The notes beneath the pieces were generated by a model. It ran no database searches, was not told the origin of the DNA, and was given only the letters and a program-made list of their open reading frames with translations. A program made the translations under genes and the position numbers. Below are positions 6,767 to 14,966 of a stretch of DNA of 15,429 nucleotides, in pieces. This stretch comes from UBA8437 sp003445035 (GTDB taxonomy: Bacteria; Planctomycetota; Planctomycetia; Planctomycetales; Planctomycetaceae), in NCBI GenBank assembly GCA_937901285.1, contig CALCHI010000450.1, forward strand, positions 1 to 15,429, in the 5' to 3' direction. The stretch's first letter is position 1. Each line of letters begins with the position of its first letter.

Positions 6767-8325
6767 TCGCGTCGCCAGGATGTCTGTTCGTTGCGATCCT
6801 CGATCGTGATGCCGAGATCAGCCAGCCGATCGCGGATCGCATCGGACAACTCGAAGTTCTTCTCGGAACGGGCTTGGGTTCGCAGATCGATCAGCAACTG
6901 CATCAGTTCGTCGGCCAGGGTGTCTCCGACGTCGTCGGCCACCTGGACCGGCGGTTGCCGAAAAACTCCCAGCAGACCACCCAGTTCTCGCAGCAGGGTC
7001 ACCGCCGCCGTCAGGCCCGCGATGTCATTCTGATCGGACGATCCCCCCCCGTCGTCCAGACCGCGATCGGCGATGAACGCATTGATCGCCGTCCGCAGTT
7101 CGAACAGCACTCCCACCGCCCCCCCGGTGTTGAAATCGTCGTCCATCGCTTCCAGGAAGCGGTCACGAAAGACCTCGAACTCCGGGTCCACCTCGACCGA
7201 CGTCTCGCGGGTGTTTCCCACGGGGAGATCGTAAGCCGACTGACCCGTGATCCTCTCGAACGCTTCCAGCAACCGGTAGAACCCCTGCAGGCTGCGTTCC
7301 GTCTCGGCAATCTGCTCGTCACTCAACTCGATCGGACTCCGGTATTGGGTCCCAAGCAGGAAGAACCTCACGGTTTCGGGATGGTGAATCGCAAAGAGTT
7401 CTCTGACCGAGGCGGCTCCCGCCGAGCCGGCGAGCTTGCCGGCAACCTGTTGATCGAACTCGGCCTCGATCGTCGATTCGTCATCCGAGCGATCGCCATG
7501 CCGGTCGTGCTCTCCGCCGACTTTGCCGGTGGCCGCTCCCGACTGCATCAACCCGTTGTGCAGCCAGAAACGGGCGAAGGGCTGCCCGGTGCACGACTCG
7601 GACTGCGCCAGTTCGTTTTCGTGGTGCGGGAACAGCAGGTCGAGTCCCCCGCCGTGGATGTCCAACGATTCGCCCAGCAGCTTGATGCTCATCGCCGAAC
7701 ACTCGATGTGCCACCCCGGCCGACCCGGTCCCCAGGGACTTTCCCAGGCCGGCTCACCCTGGCGGGACTTCTTCCACAACGCGAAATCGGCCGGATGCCG
7801 CTTCCGCTGGTTCGCCTCGACACGCGTCCCGGCCAGCGTCTCGTCGACCGACCGCCCACTGAGCTTCCCGTAGTCGTCGTCGGTGGACACTTCGAAATAG
7901 ACATCGCCCTCGAGTTCGTAGGCGTGCCCTGACTCAATCAACCGACCGATCATCGACTGCATCTCGTCGATGTGGTCGGTCGCCTTCGGAAAATGGTCGA
8001 CCCCGTCGACTCCAATGGTGGCCAGGTTCTCGAGGTAGTCACCAGTCATGCGTTCGGCCAACTCGGCCACCTCGATCCCCTCCTCGGCCGCTCGGTTGAT
8101 CAGCTTGTCGTCGATGTCGGTGATGTTGATCACGAAGCACACGTCGTAGCCGTTGTAGACGAGGTGTCTCTTGATCGTGTCGAAGATCACCGGCCCGACC
8201 ATGTGTCCGATGTGGGCGGGCTTGTAGACGGTGGGGCCACACAGGTAGATCCCCACCCGCCCCGGCTCGACGGTCTCGAACGGTTCCTTGGTCCGTGTCA
8301 ACGAGTTGTAGACTCGCAGCGTCAT
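6763..8325 (-). CDS. cysS: cysteinyl-tRNA synthetase with altered KMSKS motif
   Basis: A 520-residue class Ia synthetase that charges tRNA-Cys. Seen: the zinc ligands Cys29 (YLCGPTVY), Cys209 (HIECS), His234 and Glu238 (FPHHENE), equivalent to E. coli C28, C209, H234 and E238; the HIGH motif at 38-41; NITDIDDKLI (67-76); and the anticodon-side DALR-like helical C-terminus ending about EKNFELSDAIRDRLADLGI. Odd: after FWLHNGLM (253-260), where KMSKS should follow closely, there is an acidic, Gly-rich insertion of about 30 residues, and the aligned motif reads KLAGS (297-301) before AGAASVREL and the conserved RFFLLGTQYRSPIE. The second Lys, which normally stabilises the transition state, is Gly. 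The reading frame is intact throughout. The ATG at 8325 overlaps the ispF stop (ATGA), and the stop overlaps ruvC likewise. Confidence 0.95.
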   Translation of the reverse strand: MTLRVYNSLTRTKEPFETVEPGRVGIYLCGPTVYKPAHIGHMVGPVIFDTIKRHLVYNGYDVCFVINITDIDDKLINRAAEEGIEVAELAERMTGDYLENLATIGVDGVDHFPKATDHIDEMQSMIGRLIESGHAYELEGDVYFEVSTDDDYGKLSGRSVDETLAGTRVEANQRKRHPADFALWKKSRQGEPAWESPWGPGRPGWHIECSAMSIKLLGESLDIHGGGLDLLFPHHENELAQSESCTGQPFARFWLHNGLMQSGAATGKVGGEHDRHGDRSDDESTIEAEFDQQVAGKLAGSAGAASVRELFAIHHPETVRFFLLGTQYRSPIELSDEQIAETERSLQGFYRLLEAFERITGQSAYDLPVGNTRETSVEVDPEFEVFRDRFLEAMDDDFNTGGAVGVLFELRTAINAFIADRGLDDGGGSSDQNDIAGLTAAVTLLRELGGLLGVFRQPPVQVADDVGDTLADELMQLLIDLRTQARSEKNFELSDAIRDRLADLGITIEDRNEQTSWRRE

Positions 8326-8825
8326 GTCGTTTCGCTTGCCTCCGGGTCCGCTCCATGTCCATCCACCAGCACCGCGGCCGCTGCCTCGATCGCCTCGCCA
8401 CGCCCCACCGGCCCGACTCCCTCACCCGTCTTCGCCTTGAAGTTGATCCGGTCGATGTCTGTGTCGAGCAAGGTCGCCAACCGTTCACGAATCGCCGACG
8501 CGAACCCCGACAGCCGGGGCGATTCGGCGAAGACGATCACGTCGAGGTTGACGACGGCCAGGCCGCGGCTGGCCAGTTCATCACGAGCGATTTCAACGAA
8601 CCGGCTGCTGTCGGCACCGGCGTACTGCGGATCGGTGTCGGGAAACCACTGGCCGATGTCGCCGAGTCCCCCCGAGCCCAAAAGCGCATCGGTGACGGCG
8701 TGAAGCAGCACGTCGGCATCACTGTGCCCAACCGCCCCACGATCACTGGGCACCTGGACACCCCCGATCCAGAGCGGTCGTCCGGATTCGAGACGATGGG
8801 TGTCGTGGCCGATCCCGACCCGCAT
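8322..8825 (-). CDS. ispF: IspF, 2-C-methyl-D-erythritol 2,4-cyclodiphosphate synthase
   Basis: A 167-residue MEP-pathway enzyme that cyclises CDP-ME-2-phosphate to MEcPP with release of CMP on the way to isoprenoid precursors; it forms trimers. Zinc ligands Asp8 and His10 are in GIGHDTHRL, and His42 is in the LLHAVTDALLG block. GQWFPDTDPQYAGADS and FKAKTGEGVGPVGRGE (the CMP/substrate-binding stretch) are typical. The start is the ATG at 8825: family proteins begin MRVGIGHD, and GGGGA lies about 8 nt upstream; the in-frame ATG at 8897 would add 24 unrelated residues. The length is normal (~155-165). It is the first gene of a four-gene operon and has a leader of ~95 nt from the promoter at 8927-8955. 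Confidence 0.96.
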   Translation of the reverse strand: MRVGIGHDTHRLESGRPLWIGGVQVPSDRGAVGHSDADVLLHAVTDALLGSGGLGDIGQWFPDTDPQYAGADSSRFVEIARDELASRGLAVVNLDVIVFAESPRLSGFASAIRERLATLLDTDIDRINFKAKTGEGVGPVGRGEAIEAAAAVLVDGHGADPEASETT

Positions 8826-8926
8826 GCTTGGTCCCCGGCGGCAGACTGAGACAGCGACACGACAATCGTCCGGACGGGAGGCGATCCGACTCCCCATTTC
8901 ACCGCCACGGCCGACGTGCCGCGGGC

Positions 8927-8955
8927 ATGATAGCGGCCCGCCCGAATCGTGACAA
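8927..8955 (-). promoter_or_regulatory. sigma70-like promoter of the ispF operon
   Basis: On the minus strand, TTGTCA (8955-8950, 5/6 to TTGACA), a 17-nt spacer, then TATCAT (8932-8927, 5/6 to TATAAT). Transcription would start near 8920, giving a leader of ~95 nt before ispF. It is the best leftward promoter match I found in the window, and it sits exactly at the head of the operon. Confidence 0.65.
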
Positions 8956-8976
8956 CGCGAGTGATTCCAGACCGGA

Positions 8977-9006
8977 TTGACACTCTCCAGACCCCTCTCC
9001 TAGACT
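8977..9006 (+). promoter_or_regulatory. sigma70-like promoter of the lipoprotein gene
   Basis: A perfect TTGACA (8977-8982), an 18-nt spacer and TAGACT (9001-9006, 4/6). Transcription should begin near 9013, ~46 nt before the ATG at 9059. Its -35 is only 21 bp from the -35 of the divergent ispF promoter, so the two are back to back and could share one regulator or influence each other by supercoiling. Confidence 0.6.
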
Positions 9007-9024
9007 CCCGCCGTAATTCTCTCC

Positions 9025-9040
9025 CGCGGCCCCTGCCGCG
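9025..9040 (+). other. hairpin in the lipoprotein gene leader
   Basis: CGCGGC, loop CCCT, GCCGCG: a perfect 6-bp GC stem lying in the short 5' untranslated region and ending 18 nt before the ATG. The leader has no clear Shine-Dalgarno, only GGA about 8 nt upstream of the start. The stem could stabilise the 5' end or limit ribosome access. In GC-rich DNA such stems also occur by chance. Confidence 0.35.
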
Positions 9041-9058
9041 TTCTCCCGGAACGTCCCG

Positions 9059-9952
9059 ATGCCCTCTTCGACGAGCCATCACATCGACAGGACGATCCTG
9101 TTGCCGACGATTCTCTGGGCCGTGGTCCTTTCAACAATCTCGGGCTGCCAGCTGCTGTCCGGCCAGACCGGTGAGAAACTCGAACGAATCGGCCTGAGAT
9201 GGCAGACACTGGGAACCGGACGGAACGCGATCCAATTGGAGTTCATGACGGTTCGTCGTCCGAAAGGCGATCCGCTGATGGGCGAATTGCTCTGGAATCG
9301 ACTCGACACGATCGGAAGACGACCGGCGTCCATGCGGTCCGCCCTGTCCAGCCAGGGGCTTCGGGTCGGCCAGGTCGGTGCCACACCACCGCCCCCGCTC
9401 GAGGAACTGCTCGGTCTCTCGGCCCCGGAACACGACACCGACAGCCCGAGCGGCCGGCCACCCCCCCGCAACCTGAACGGCTGGCGAGTCTTCCTGCAAG
9501 ACGGCGGCGACACCGAGGTGGTGCTGCACGATGAACCGCTTGCCACCCAACAGCTGTCACTGAACGGAGACGATTCGACAACAACATTTCACAACGTACG
9601 GTACCTGTTGAGAATCCGGGCACGGCAGTTGCGCGAGGGGTGGGTACGGCTGGAGTGCCTTCCCGAGGTCCACCACGGACGCCACCGACTGCAGCCGACG
9701 GCGACCGAGGCCGGCTGGGGACTGCGAACACGTCAGGAGATTGTCCCCCTGTACGACCTGAAGTTCACGGTCGACTTGACCGAGGGCGAGATGGCGGTGG
9801 TGAGTTCCACCCCGGCGAGTTCATCCGAATCGGTCGGCCACCGGTTCTTCACCAGTTCCGACGGCCGCGGCCAGTTGCTGGTGGCCCGGTTGGCCGGCAT
9901 GCCGAAGTCGCAGCAGCTTCCTCCCCGGACAGCCGACGACAACCCGAAATAG
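9059..9952 (+). CDS. predicted lipoprotein of unknown function
   Basis: A 297-residue protein with a lipoprotein signal: basic/polar start, hydrophobic TILLPTILWAVVLSTI and lipobox ISGC with Cys30 as the lipidated residue. The mature part is Arg- and Thr-rich and soluble. It has a Pro-rich hinge near TPPPPLEELL (109-118), a central stretch GWRVFLQDGGDTEVVLHDE, and a C-terminal beta-rich part, YDLKFTVDLTEGEMAVV followed by FFTSSDGRGQLLVARL. That last part resembles the outer beta domain of some uncharacterised planctomycete proteins, but I cannot name a domain. It has its own promoter at 8977-9006, is divergent from ispF, and ends 10 bp from the convergent fbaA. The outer or inner membrane destination cannot be told; residue +2 is Gln rather than Asp, so there is no inner-membrane retention signal. 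Confidence 0.85.
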   Translation: MPSSTSHHIDRTILLPTILWAVVLSTISGCQLLSGQTGEKLERIGLRWQTLGTGRNAIQLEFMTVRRPKGDPLMGELLWNRLDTIGRRPASMRSALSSQGLRVGQVGATPPPPLEELLGLSAPEHDTDSPSGRPPPRNLNGWRVFLQDGGDTEVVLHDEPLATQQLSLNGDDSTTTFHNVRYLLRIRARQLREGWVRLECLPEVHHGRHRLQPTATEAGWGLRTRQEIVPLYDLKFTVDLTEGEMAVVSSTPASSSESVGHRFFTSSDGRGQLLVARLAGMPKSQQLPPRTADDNPK

Positions 9953-9962
9953 CCGTCTCCGG

Positions 9963-9965
<3 letters not shown>
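9950..9965. terminator. inverted repeat containing both convergent stop codons
   Basis: TAGCCG, loop TCTC, CGGCTA: a perfect 6-bp stem. The left arm begins with the TAG of the lipoprotein gene (9950-9952) and the right arm ends with CTA, the complement of the fbaA TAG (9963-9965). It would fold in transcripts from either direction, so a bidirectional terminator or 3'-end stabiliser is plausible. It lacks a following T tract on the + strand and the stem is short, so strong intrinsic termination is doubtful. Confidence 0.4.
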
Positions 9966-10994
<1,029 letters not shown>

Positions 10995-11037
10995 CGGAGT
11001 CCATCCGTTGGAGAAAGACGAGGGGAATCGGGCCGAA

Positions 11038-13971
11038 TCAGCGGAGCACACGGACGGGCCGCGGGGCCGGTTTCACGCGGGCTTCGACTGTAGGCGATCG
11101 CCGCGGCACTGCCAACCCGCCGGCAAAAACCTCGACCTGCAGGTCATCGACCCGCAACTCCCCCACGCCTTCCAGCGCCACGCGTATCCGCATGTCCTGG
11201 CCTCGGTCAACCCGTCTGAGCAATTCGAACCGCCGCCAACCGCCCGGCCGTCGACAATGCAGACCGGCTCCCGGACCTCCCAGCGTATCCTCGATCACCC
11301 CGCCGTCGAGCGATCCGGGTCGAGCCGAGACCAGCCGGATCCTGCCGCTGATACGGACCACGTCACCGGCGGCCACCGGAACCGGCGGAGAGTCCACGAT
11401 CACCGTGTGCCAGGGCAGCCGGGCCGGCACGGCCGCTCGCAGGTCGGGTTGAGCCAGAAGCCTGAGGCAACTCCCACTCACTCCCTCGCGACCGCGGCTC
11501 CCTCGGTAGACTTCCGCAGTCATCGTCATCCCCGCAATCTCCGCCCGTCGGCTGCTCCAGCCGGACCGAACCATCTGTTCAAGATTCTCGAAGTCGCCTC
11601 CCACGAGCCGAGGTTCCGGAGTGGTGGAGGCCGATCGGATCGAGGTCACCAGTTCCCAGTGACGGGGCAGAGTCTGGAAACAACGAGACCATGTGCTGGC
11701 CACCGGCGAAGCCGTTTCCCGCACGGCCTGCTCCCAGTGGGCCCGCTGCAGAATTCTCAGGGTCTGCAGCGTCACGTCGCTGTAACGCCTTGATGAGTCC
11801 AGGGCGCCCTGGTCGAGCGAAGCGGCGGCCCGGGACAGGTAGTCGGCTGCAAGAGTCACCAGCCGCCGTGCGTCGGGTTGCGGATGTCCCATCTTGCCCA
11901 ACTGGCGGTCGACCTGTCGAACCCGATCGAGACGGGACTGGGCGAGTTTCAGGGCCATCCGTGCGGCGCGGCCGGATATCTTGGCGATCCGCCGGCGGAG
12001 CATGTTGACCAGGTCGGGATCGGAGGTGAACACGATGTTGGCCCCACGATCGAAACGATCCAGCCTCAACGCCACCCCCCCCGCCACCCGGCGTGTCGGC
12101 ACACTCCGCAGCCCCGTCGTCGTCACCTCCCACGCCGTGGCCGTCTCGCCACCGCCGGGCACCACCAGCGACACATCCGAGACGGCCATCTGCCCGGGTA
12201 CGAACTGATCGCTGTCGCCAACCCACGATGTCATCAACAACCGTCCGTATCCCGTGCTGAACAACACCGCCTGGACCCGGCGATCGGCTCGCGGGCCGGC
12301 CAGGTCGGACGCACCGGTCGGATTGGTTGCCACCACCCGCCTGCGTCGCCGAAGACGGTCGGCCGAGGACGACTTGCGGCTGCTGGCCGAAGTGGTCCGA
12401 ACAGAGGGGTCATTGGAATCCACGCGGAGTCCGACGGTCACCGGCAGTCGGCCCACCCGATTGGATGTCGCCAGGAACGGGGCCAGCAGGTCGAGTTCGA
12501 GATTGATCAGTCCGAGCATCAACAGGCGTTCGGCCGACGCGGGCCGATTGCCGTCGAGAGGGCCGCTGGTCCGGAAACCCAGTCCCCGATAGCCGGCCGC
12601 CACCGCCGCCCGGACCTGCAACTCGATCTGCTCGGGTTCGACGGTCAACGATTGTGAATCGGCCCGGACCCAGCTCCAGGCCAGGGCACCCGGACGGACA
12701 AGGTCGCGGCGCTCACCGAGCCACTGCTGGTAGAGCTTCAACGGCAATCCTGTCTGGATCACCTCCCGGCTGATTGCCGGCAGCAACCTCTGCCGCGAGA
12801 TCACATGTTCGTAGCCGACGACATCGGCAACGATCGGTCGCCGCATTCTCCGGTCGGCGACACGGAGCTGGTCGACCCATCCGGTCAGGGCGTTCCACCC
12901 CAGCCTCCGGATTTCGTCCTCGGTGACCAGGCCGGCCGAGACCGCCGATTGCGGTTCCAGGTACCAGCAAAGGACCCCATCGGACTCGGGTCCGATCGGC
13001 ACCAGGGCCGCGGTACCCGCATCGACCACCGTCCCATCAACGGTAGGCGGTCGCGGTGGAACCGCCATCGCCCACAGGCCTGCCTCGCGCAACCGCGAGA
13101 TCAACTCGCGGTCACGGTAATCGGGAACCAGCACCAGGTTCGCCCCGGCCGCCCTGAGCACCGCAGGCGACTCGCCGTGGTAGGTCACCACACGTGGCAG
13201 GAAGGGGGAATCGTCGACCAGGAGGCGATCGAGTTGAACGACGGCGGGCGATCGCGGCCGCGTGGCCGGTTCTCGTCCAGACTTGGCAGTCGCCGCAGAC
13301 GTCACCCGCAGCCGTGGCGGCACGATCGGCCCCACTCGCAGATCGTCTATCCGCCACTCGGTCGCACCCGGATCGGGATCGATCCGCAGCACAACCCGGT
13401 CAACGTAGGCGTCTCGCCCCTTCAAACCCGGCTGTTTCAAACGGGCACGCAGCAACACCAGCCGTTCCCGCAAGCGGCCAGGAAGTCCCGTCAATGACAG
13501 TTGCTGCCAGCGACCCGCCCGGGCCACTCGCGGGCCGGGAAGCAGGTCGGTCAACATCCGACCGGTCCGGGGATCAACCTCGTGAGGAAACACAACGCGA
13601 ACGGCAAGCTGCAAGCCCCTCGAGCGACTCCACGTCGACACGGTCACCCGCAGGTCGTCGATCACTCGCGAAGCCGGAATCGATTGCTCCCACGAAACCG
13701 ATGTCCCCAACCTCCGGGTCCGCACGACCACGCGTTCGCAGCCCCTCGCATCGATCCCGCCGACCGGCTCGCGACGATGTACGGCCAATTCGGCCGTCTC
13801 CGACGAGAACTTGACCCGCGAAGTCGGCCTGCGGTCATCAAAACTCTCGAAAAAATTCTCGGCCGCCGTGGCCTCCACTCCGACACCCATCGACAGCACG
13901 GCGAACACCGACGCAAGACAACCGAATTGGTGTGTCAGGGGGTTCGAGGGAGGATCGCGCTGGTCGGGCAA
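11038..13971 (-). CDS. large secreted multidomain protein of unknown function
   Basis: A 977-residue protein exported by a signal peptide (hydrophobic core about 16-34, likely cleavage after EATAA, residue 37). Mature regions by appearance: an N-terminal beta-sandwich-like part (38-215) from FFESFDD to WRIDDLRVGPIVPP; an alternating alpha/beta stretch (~255-530) resembling a glycosidase-type barrel, with VVTYHGESPAVLRAAGANLV, VLCWYLEP and AAGYRGLGFRTSGPLDG; an Arg/Ser-rich linker (528-546, SSRKSSSADRLRRRRR); a helical part (655-765); and a second beta-sandwich-like part (~788-947) opening GGDFENLEQMVRSGW, similar to carbohydrate-binding modules. No catalytic pair can be asserted. The start is TTG at 13971: GGAGGAAAGG lies upstream, an in-frame TAG precedes it with no ATG/GTG between, and the next ATG would cut the signal peptide. 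I recall similar large proteins in planctomycetes. fbaA follows after 43 bp. Confidence 0.8.
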   Translation of the reverse strand: MPDQRDPPSNPLTHQFGCLASVFAVLSMGVGVEATAAENFFESFDDRRPTSRVKFSSETAELAVHRREPVGGIDARGCERVVVRTRRLGTSVSWEQSIPASRVIDDLRVTVSTWSRSRGLQLAVRVVFPHEVDPRTGRMLTDLLPGPRVARAGRWQQLSLTGLPGRLRERLVLLRARLKQPGLKGRDAYVDRVVLRIDPDPGATEWRIDDLRVGPIVPPRLRVTSAATAKSGREPATRPRSPAVVQLDRLLVDDSPFLPRVVTYHGESPAVLRAAGANLVLVPDYRDRELISRLREAGLWAMAVPPRPPTVDGTVVDAGTAALVPIGPESDGVLCWYLEPQSAVSAGLVTEDEIRRLGWNALTGWVDQLRVADRRMRRPIVADVVGYEHVISRQRLLPAISREVIQTGLPLKLYQQWLGERRDLVRPGALAWSWVRADSQSLTVEPEQIELQVRAAVAAGYRGLGFRTSGPLDGNRPASAERLLMLGLINLELDLLAPFLATSNRVGRLPVTVGLRVDSNDPSVRTTSASSRKSSSADRLRRRRRVVATNPTGASDLAGPRADRRVQAVLFSTGYGRLLMTSWVGDSDQFVPGQMAVSDVSLVVPGGGETATAWEVTTTGLRSVPTRRVAGGVALRLDRFDRGANIVFTSDPDLVNMLRRRIAKISGRAARMALKLAQSRLDRVRQVDRQLGKMGHPQPDARRLVTLAADYLSRAAASLDQGALDSSRRYSDVTLQTLRILQRAHWEQAVRETASPVASTWSRCFQTLPRHWELVTSIRSASTTPEPRLVGGDFENLEQMVRSGWSSRRAEIAGMTMTAEVYRGSRGREGVSGSCLRLLAQPDLRAAVPARLPWHTVIVDSPPVPVAAGDVVRISGRIRLVSARPGSLDGGVIEDTLGGPGAGLHCRRPGGWRRFELLRRVDRGQDMRIRVALEGVGELRVDDLQVEVFAGGLAVPRRSPTVEARVKPAPRPVRVLR

Positions 13972-14028
13972 GGGGAGGAGTCCTTTCCTCCGGCCATCGG
14001 GCCGCCTGTGAAAGACCTGGGGAACGGG

Positions 14029-14057
14029 AGTCTACGGCAAGTGGACGATTGGGCCAA
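14029..14057 (-). promoter_or_regulatory. candidate promoter of the large secreted-protein gene
   Basis: On the minus strand, TTGGCC (14057-14052, 4/6), a 17-nt spacer, TAGACT (14034-14029, 4/6). It lies 58 bp upstream of the TTG start in the 112-bp gap after ubiE. The -10 and the next four bases, TAGACTCCCG, are identical to those of the lipoprotein promoter at 9001-9010. A perfect palindrome GTGAACGTTCAC (14065-14076) sits just upstream and could be an operator. Confidence 0.4.
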
Positions 14058-14083
14058 GACCGGGGTGAACGTTCACTACGGCG

Positions 14084-14809
14084 CTAGCCCGGCTTGCGGC
14101 CGACATAAAGCGTCACCGATCCCAGCGTCAGTGGACGGATCACGATCTCCTCGAGGCCCACCGACCGCATCAACTCGGCAAACGATTCGCCCTGGGGAAA
14201 CTCGGCCGTCGAAGCCGGCAGGTAGGAGTAAGCCGCATCGGGATCGGGAGCCACCCAGCGACCGACGAGGGGGACCACGTGGTTGAAATAGAAACGAAAC
14301 AGCCCACCCACGCCCGGAAGGCGTGGCACGGACGTCTCGAGCACGACAACGTGTCCGCCCGGACGACAGACCCGGGTCATCTCGGCCAACCCGCCGACCG
14401 TGTCACCGACGTTGCGGATGCCAAAGCCCACCGAAACGACCTGAAACCGGTCATCCGGGCACGGCAACTTCAACGTATCGCCTCCCACGTAGACCACCCG
14501 CCTCGCCCCTCGCAAGTCGGCACCGGTGCCGGTCTTCTCCCGGGCCCGTACCAGCATCGGGTGAGTGAAATCCGAGCCGACGACCCGGGCATCCGGTCCG
14601 AGCCGGCTGGCCCATGCCAGGGCCAGGTCCCCGGTTCCACAGCAGACGTCCAGCACCGGTTCGTCGGGATCGGTCGGAACGCTGCGGACCGTCCGGTTCC
14701 GCCACCGGCGATCGAGCCCGAAGGTCATCAGCCGGTTCATGCGGTCGTACCGCGGCGCGATCGCGCCGAACATTCGACGGATCCGCTGTTGCGACTTGTC
14801 AACCGGCAT
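14084..14809 (-). CDS. ubiE: UbiE/MenG, demethylmenaquinone methyltransferase
   Basis: A 241-residue SAM-dependent C-methyltransferase that methylates the quinone ring in the last steps of menaquinone (or ubiquinone) synthesis. Seen: MFGAIAPRYDRMNRLMTFG near the N-terminus, SAM motif I VLDVCCGTGDLAL (52-64), SDFTHPMLVRAREK, GDTLKLPCPDDRF (110-122), GFGIRNVGD, motif CRPGGHVVVLE, and the UbiE-specific AYSYLPASTAEFPQGESFAE. The length is within the family range (230-260). The ATG at 14809 has GAGGTGG about 7-8 nt upstream. It is divergent from ubiX, which fits a quinone locus. Planctomycetes generally use menaquinone, so the demethylmenaquinone activity is the better guess; that is inference. 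Confidence 0.95.
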   Translation of the reverse strand: MPVDKSQQRIRRMFGAIAPRYDRMNRLMTFGLDRRWRNRTVRSVPTDPDEPVLDVCCGTGDLALAWASRLGPDARVVGSDFTHPMLVRAREKTGTGADLRGARRVVYVGGDTLKLPCPDDRFQVVSVGFGIRNVGDTVGGLAEMTRVCRPGGHVVVLETSVPRLPGVGGLFRFYFNHVVPLVGRWVAPDPDAAYSYLPASTAEFPQGESFAELMRSVGLEEIVIRPLTLGSVTLYVGRKPG

Positions 14810-14844
14810 CCGACCGCCACCTCGCGACTCGTTGGGTCGACCAG

Positions 14845-14872
14845 ACTACAGCAGCACCATCGATCGTGACAG
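14845..14872 (-). promoter_or_regulatory. candidate promoter of ubiE
   Basis: On the minus strand, CTGTCA (14872-14867, 4/6), a 16-nt spacer, TGTAGT (14850-14845, 4/6), about 36 bp upstream of the ATG. The -35 and its flank, TGTCACGAT, are identical to the -35 region of the ispF promoter (8954-8946). It is a weaker match than the ispF promoter. Confidence 0.35.
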
Positions 14873-14966
14873 CGCAACGCCCTCGGCCGGGTCGTGGCCG
14901 GCTGCGTACCGAACCGGGATCGGCTAGAATGGCCGGCCGAGGCGGATGCCACCGGAGAGATGACAG

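Noticed and set aside
7423..7437. KLAGS in CysS as a frameshift or sequencing error
   Set aside because: Both flanks are in the same frame with conserved blocks, and no single insertion/deletion pair restores KMSKS. Reads would still be needed to exclude substitutions.
6478..7932. Long plus-strand open frame of 484 codons
   Set aside because: It is antisense to cysS and ruvC, which are clearly real. Its composition is Arg/Gln/Pro-rich and it shows no domain.
8826..8897. Longer start for ispF at 8897
   Set aside because: It adds 24 residues not seen in the family. The ATG at 8825 starts MRVGIGHD as expected and has a ribosome site.
14065..14076. The palindrome GTGAACGTTCAC taken alone as an operator
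   Set aside because: A perfect 12-bp palindrome is expected a few times by chance in 15 kb. It is mentioned only because it is next to a candidate promoter.
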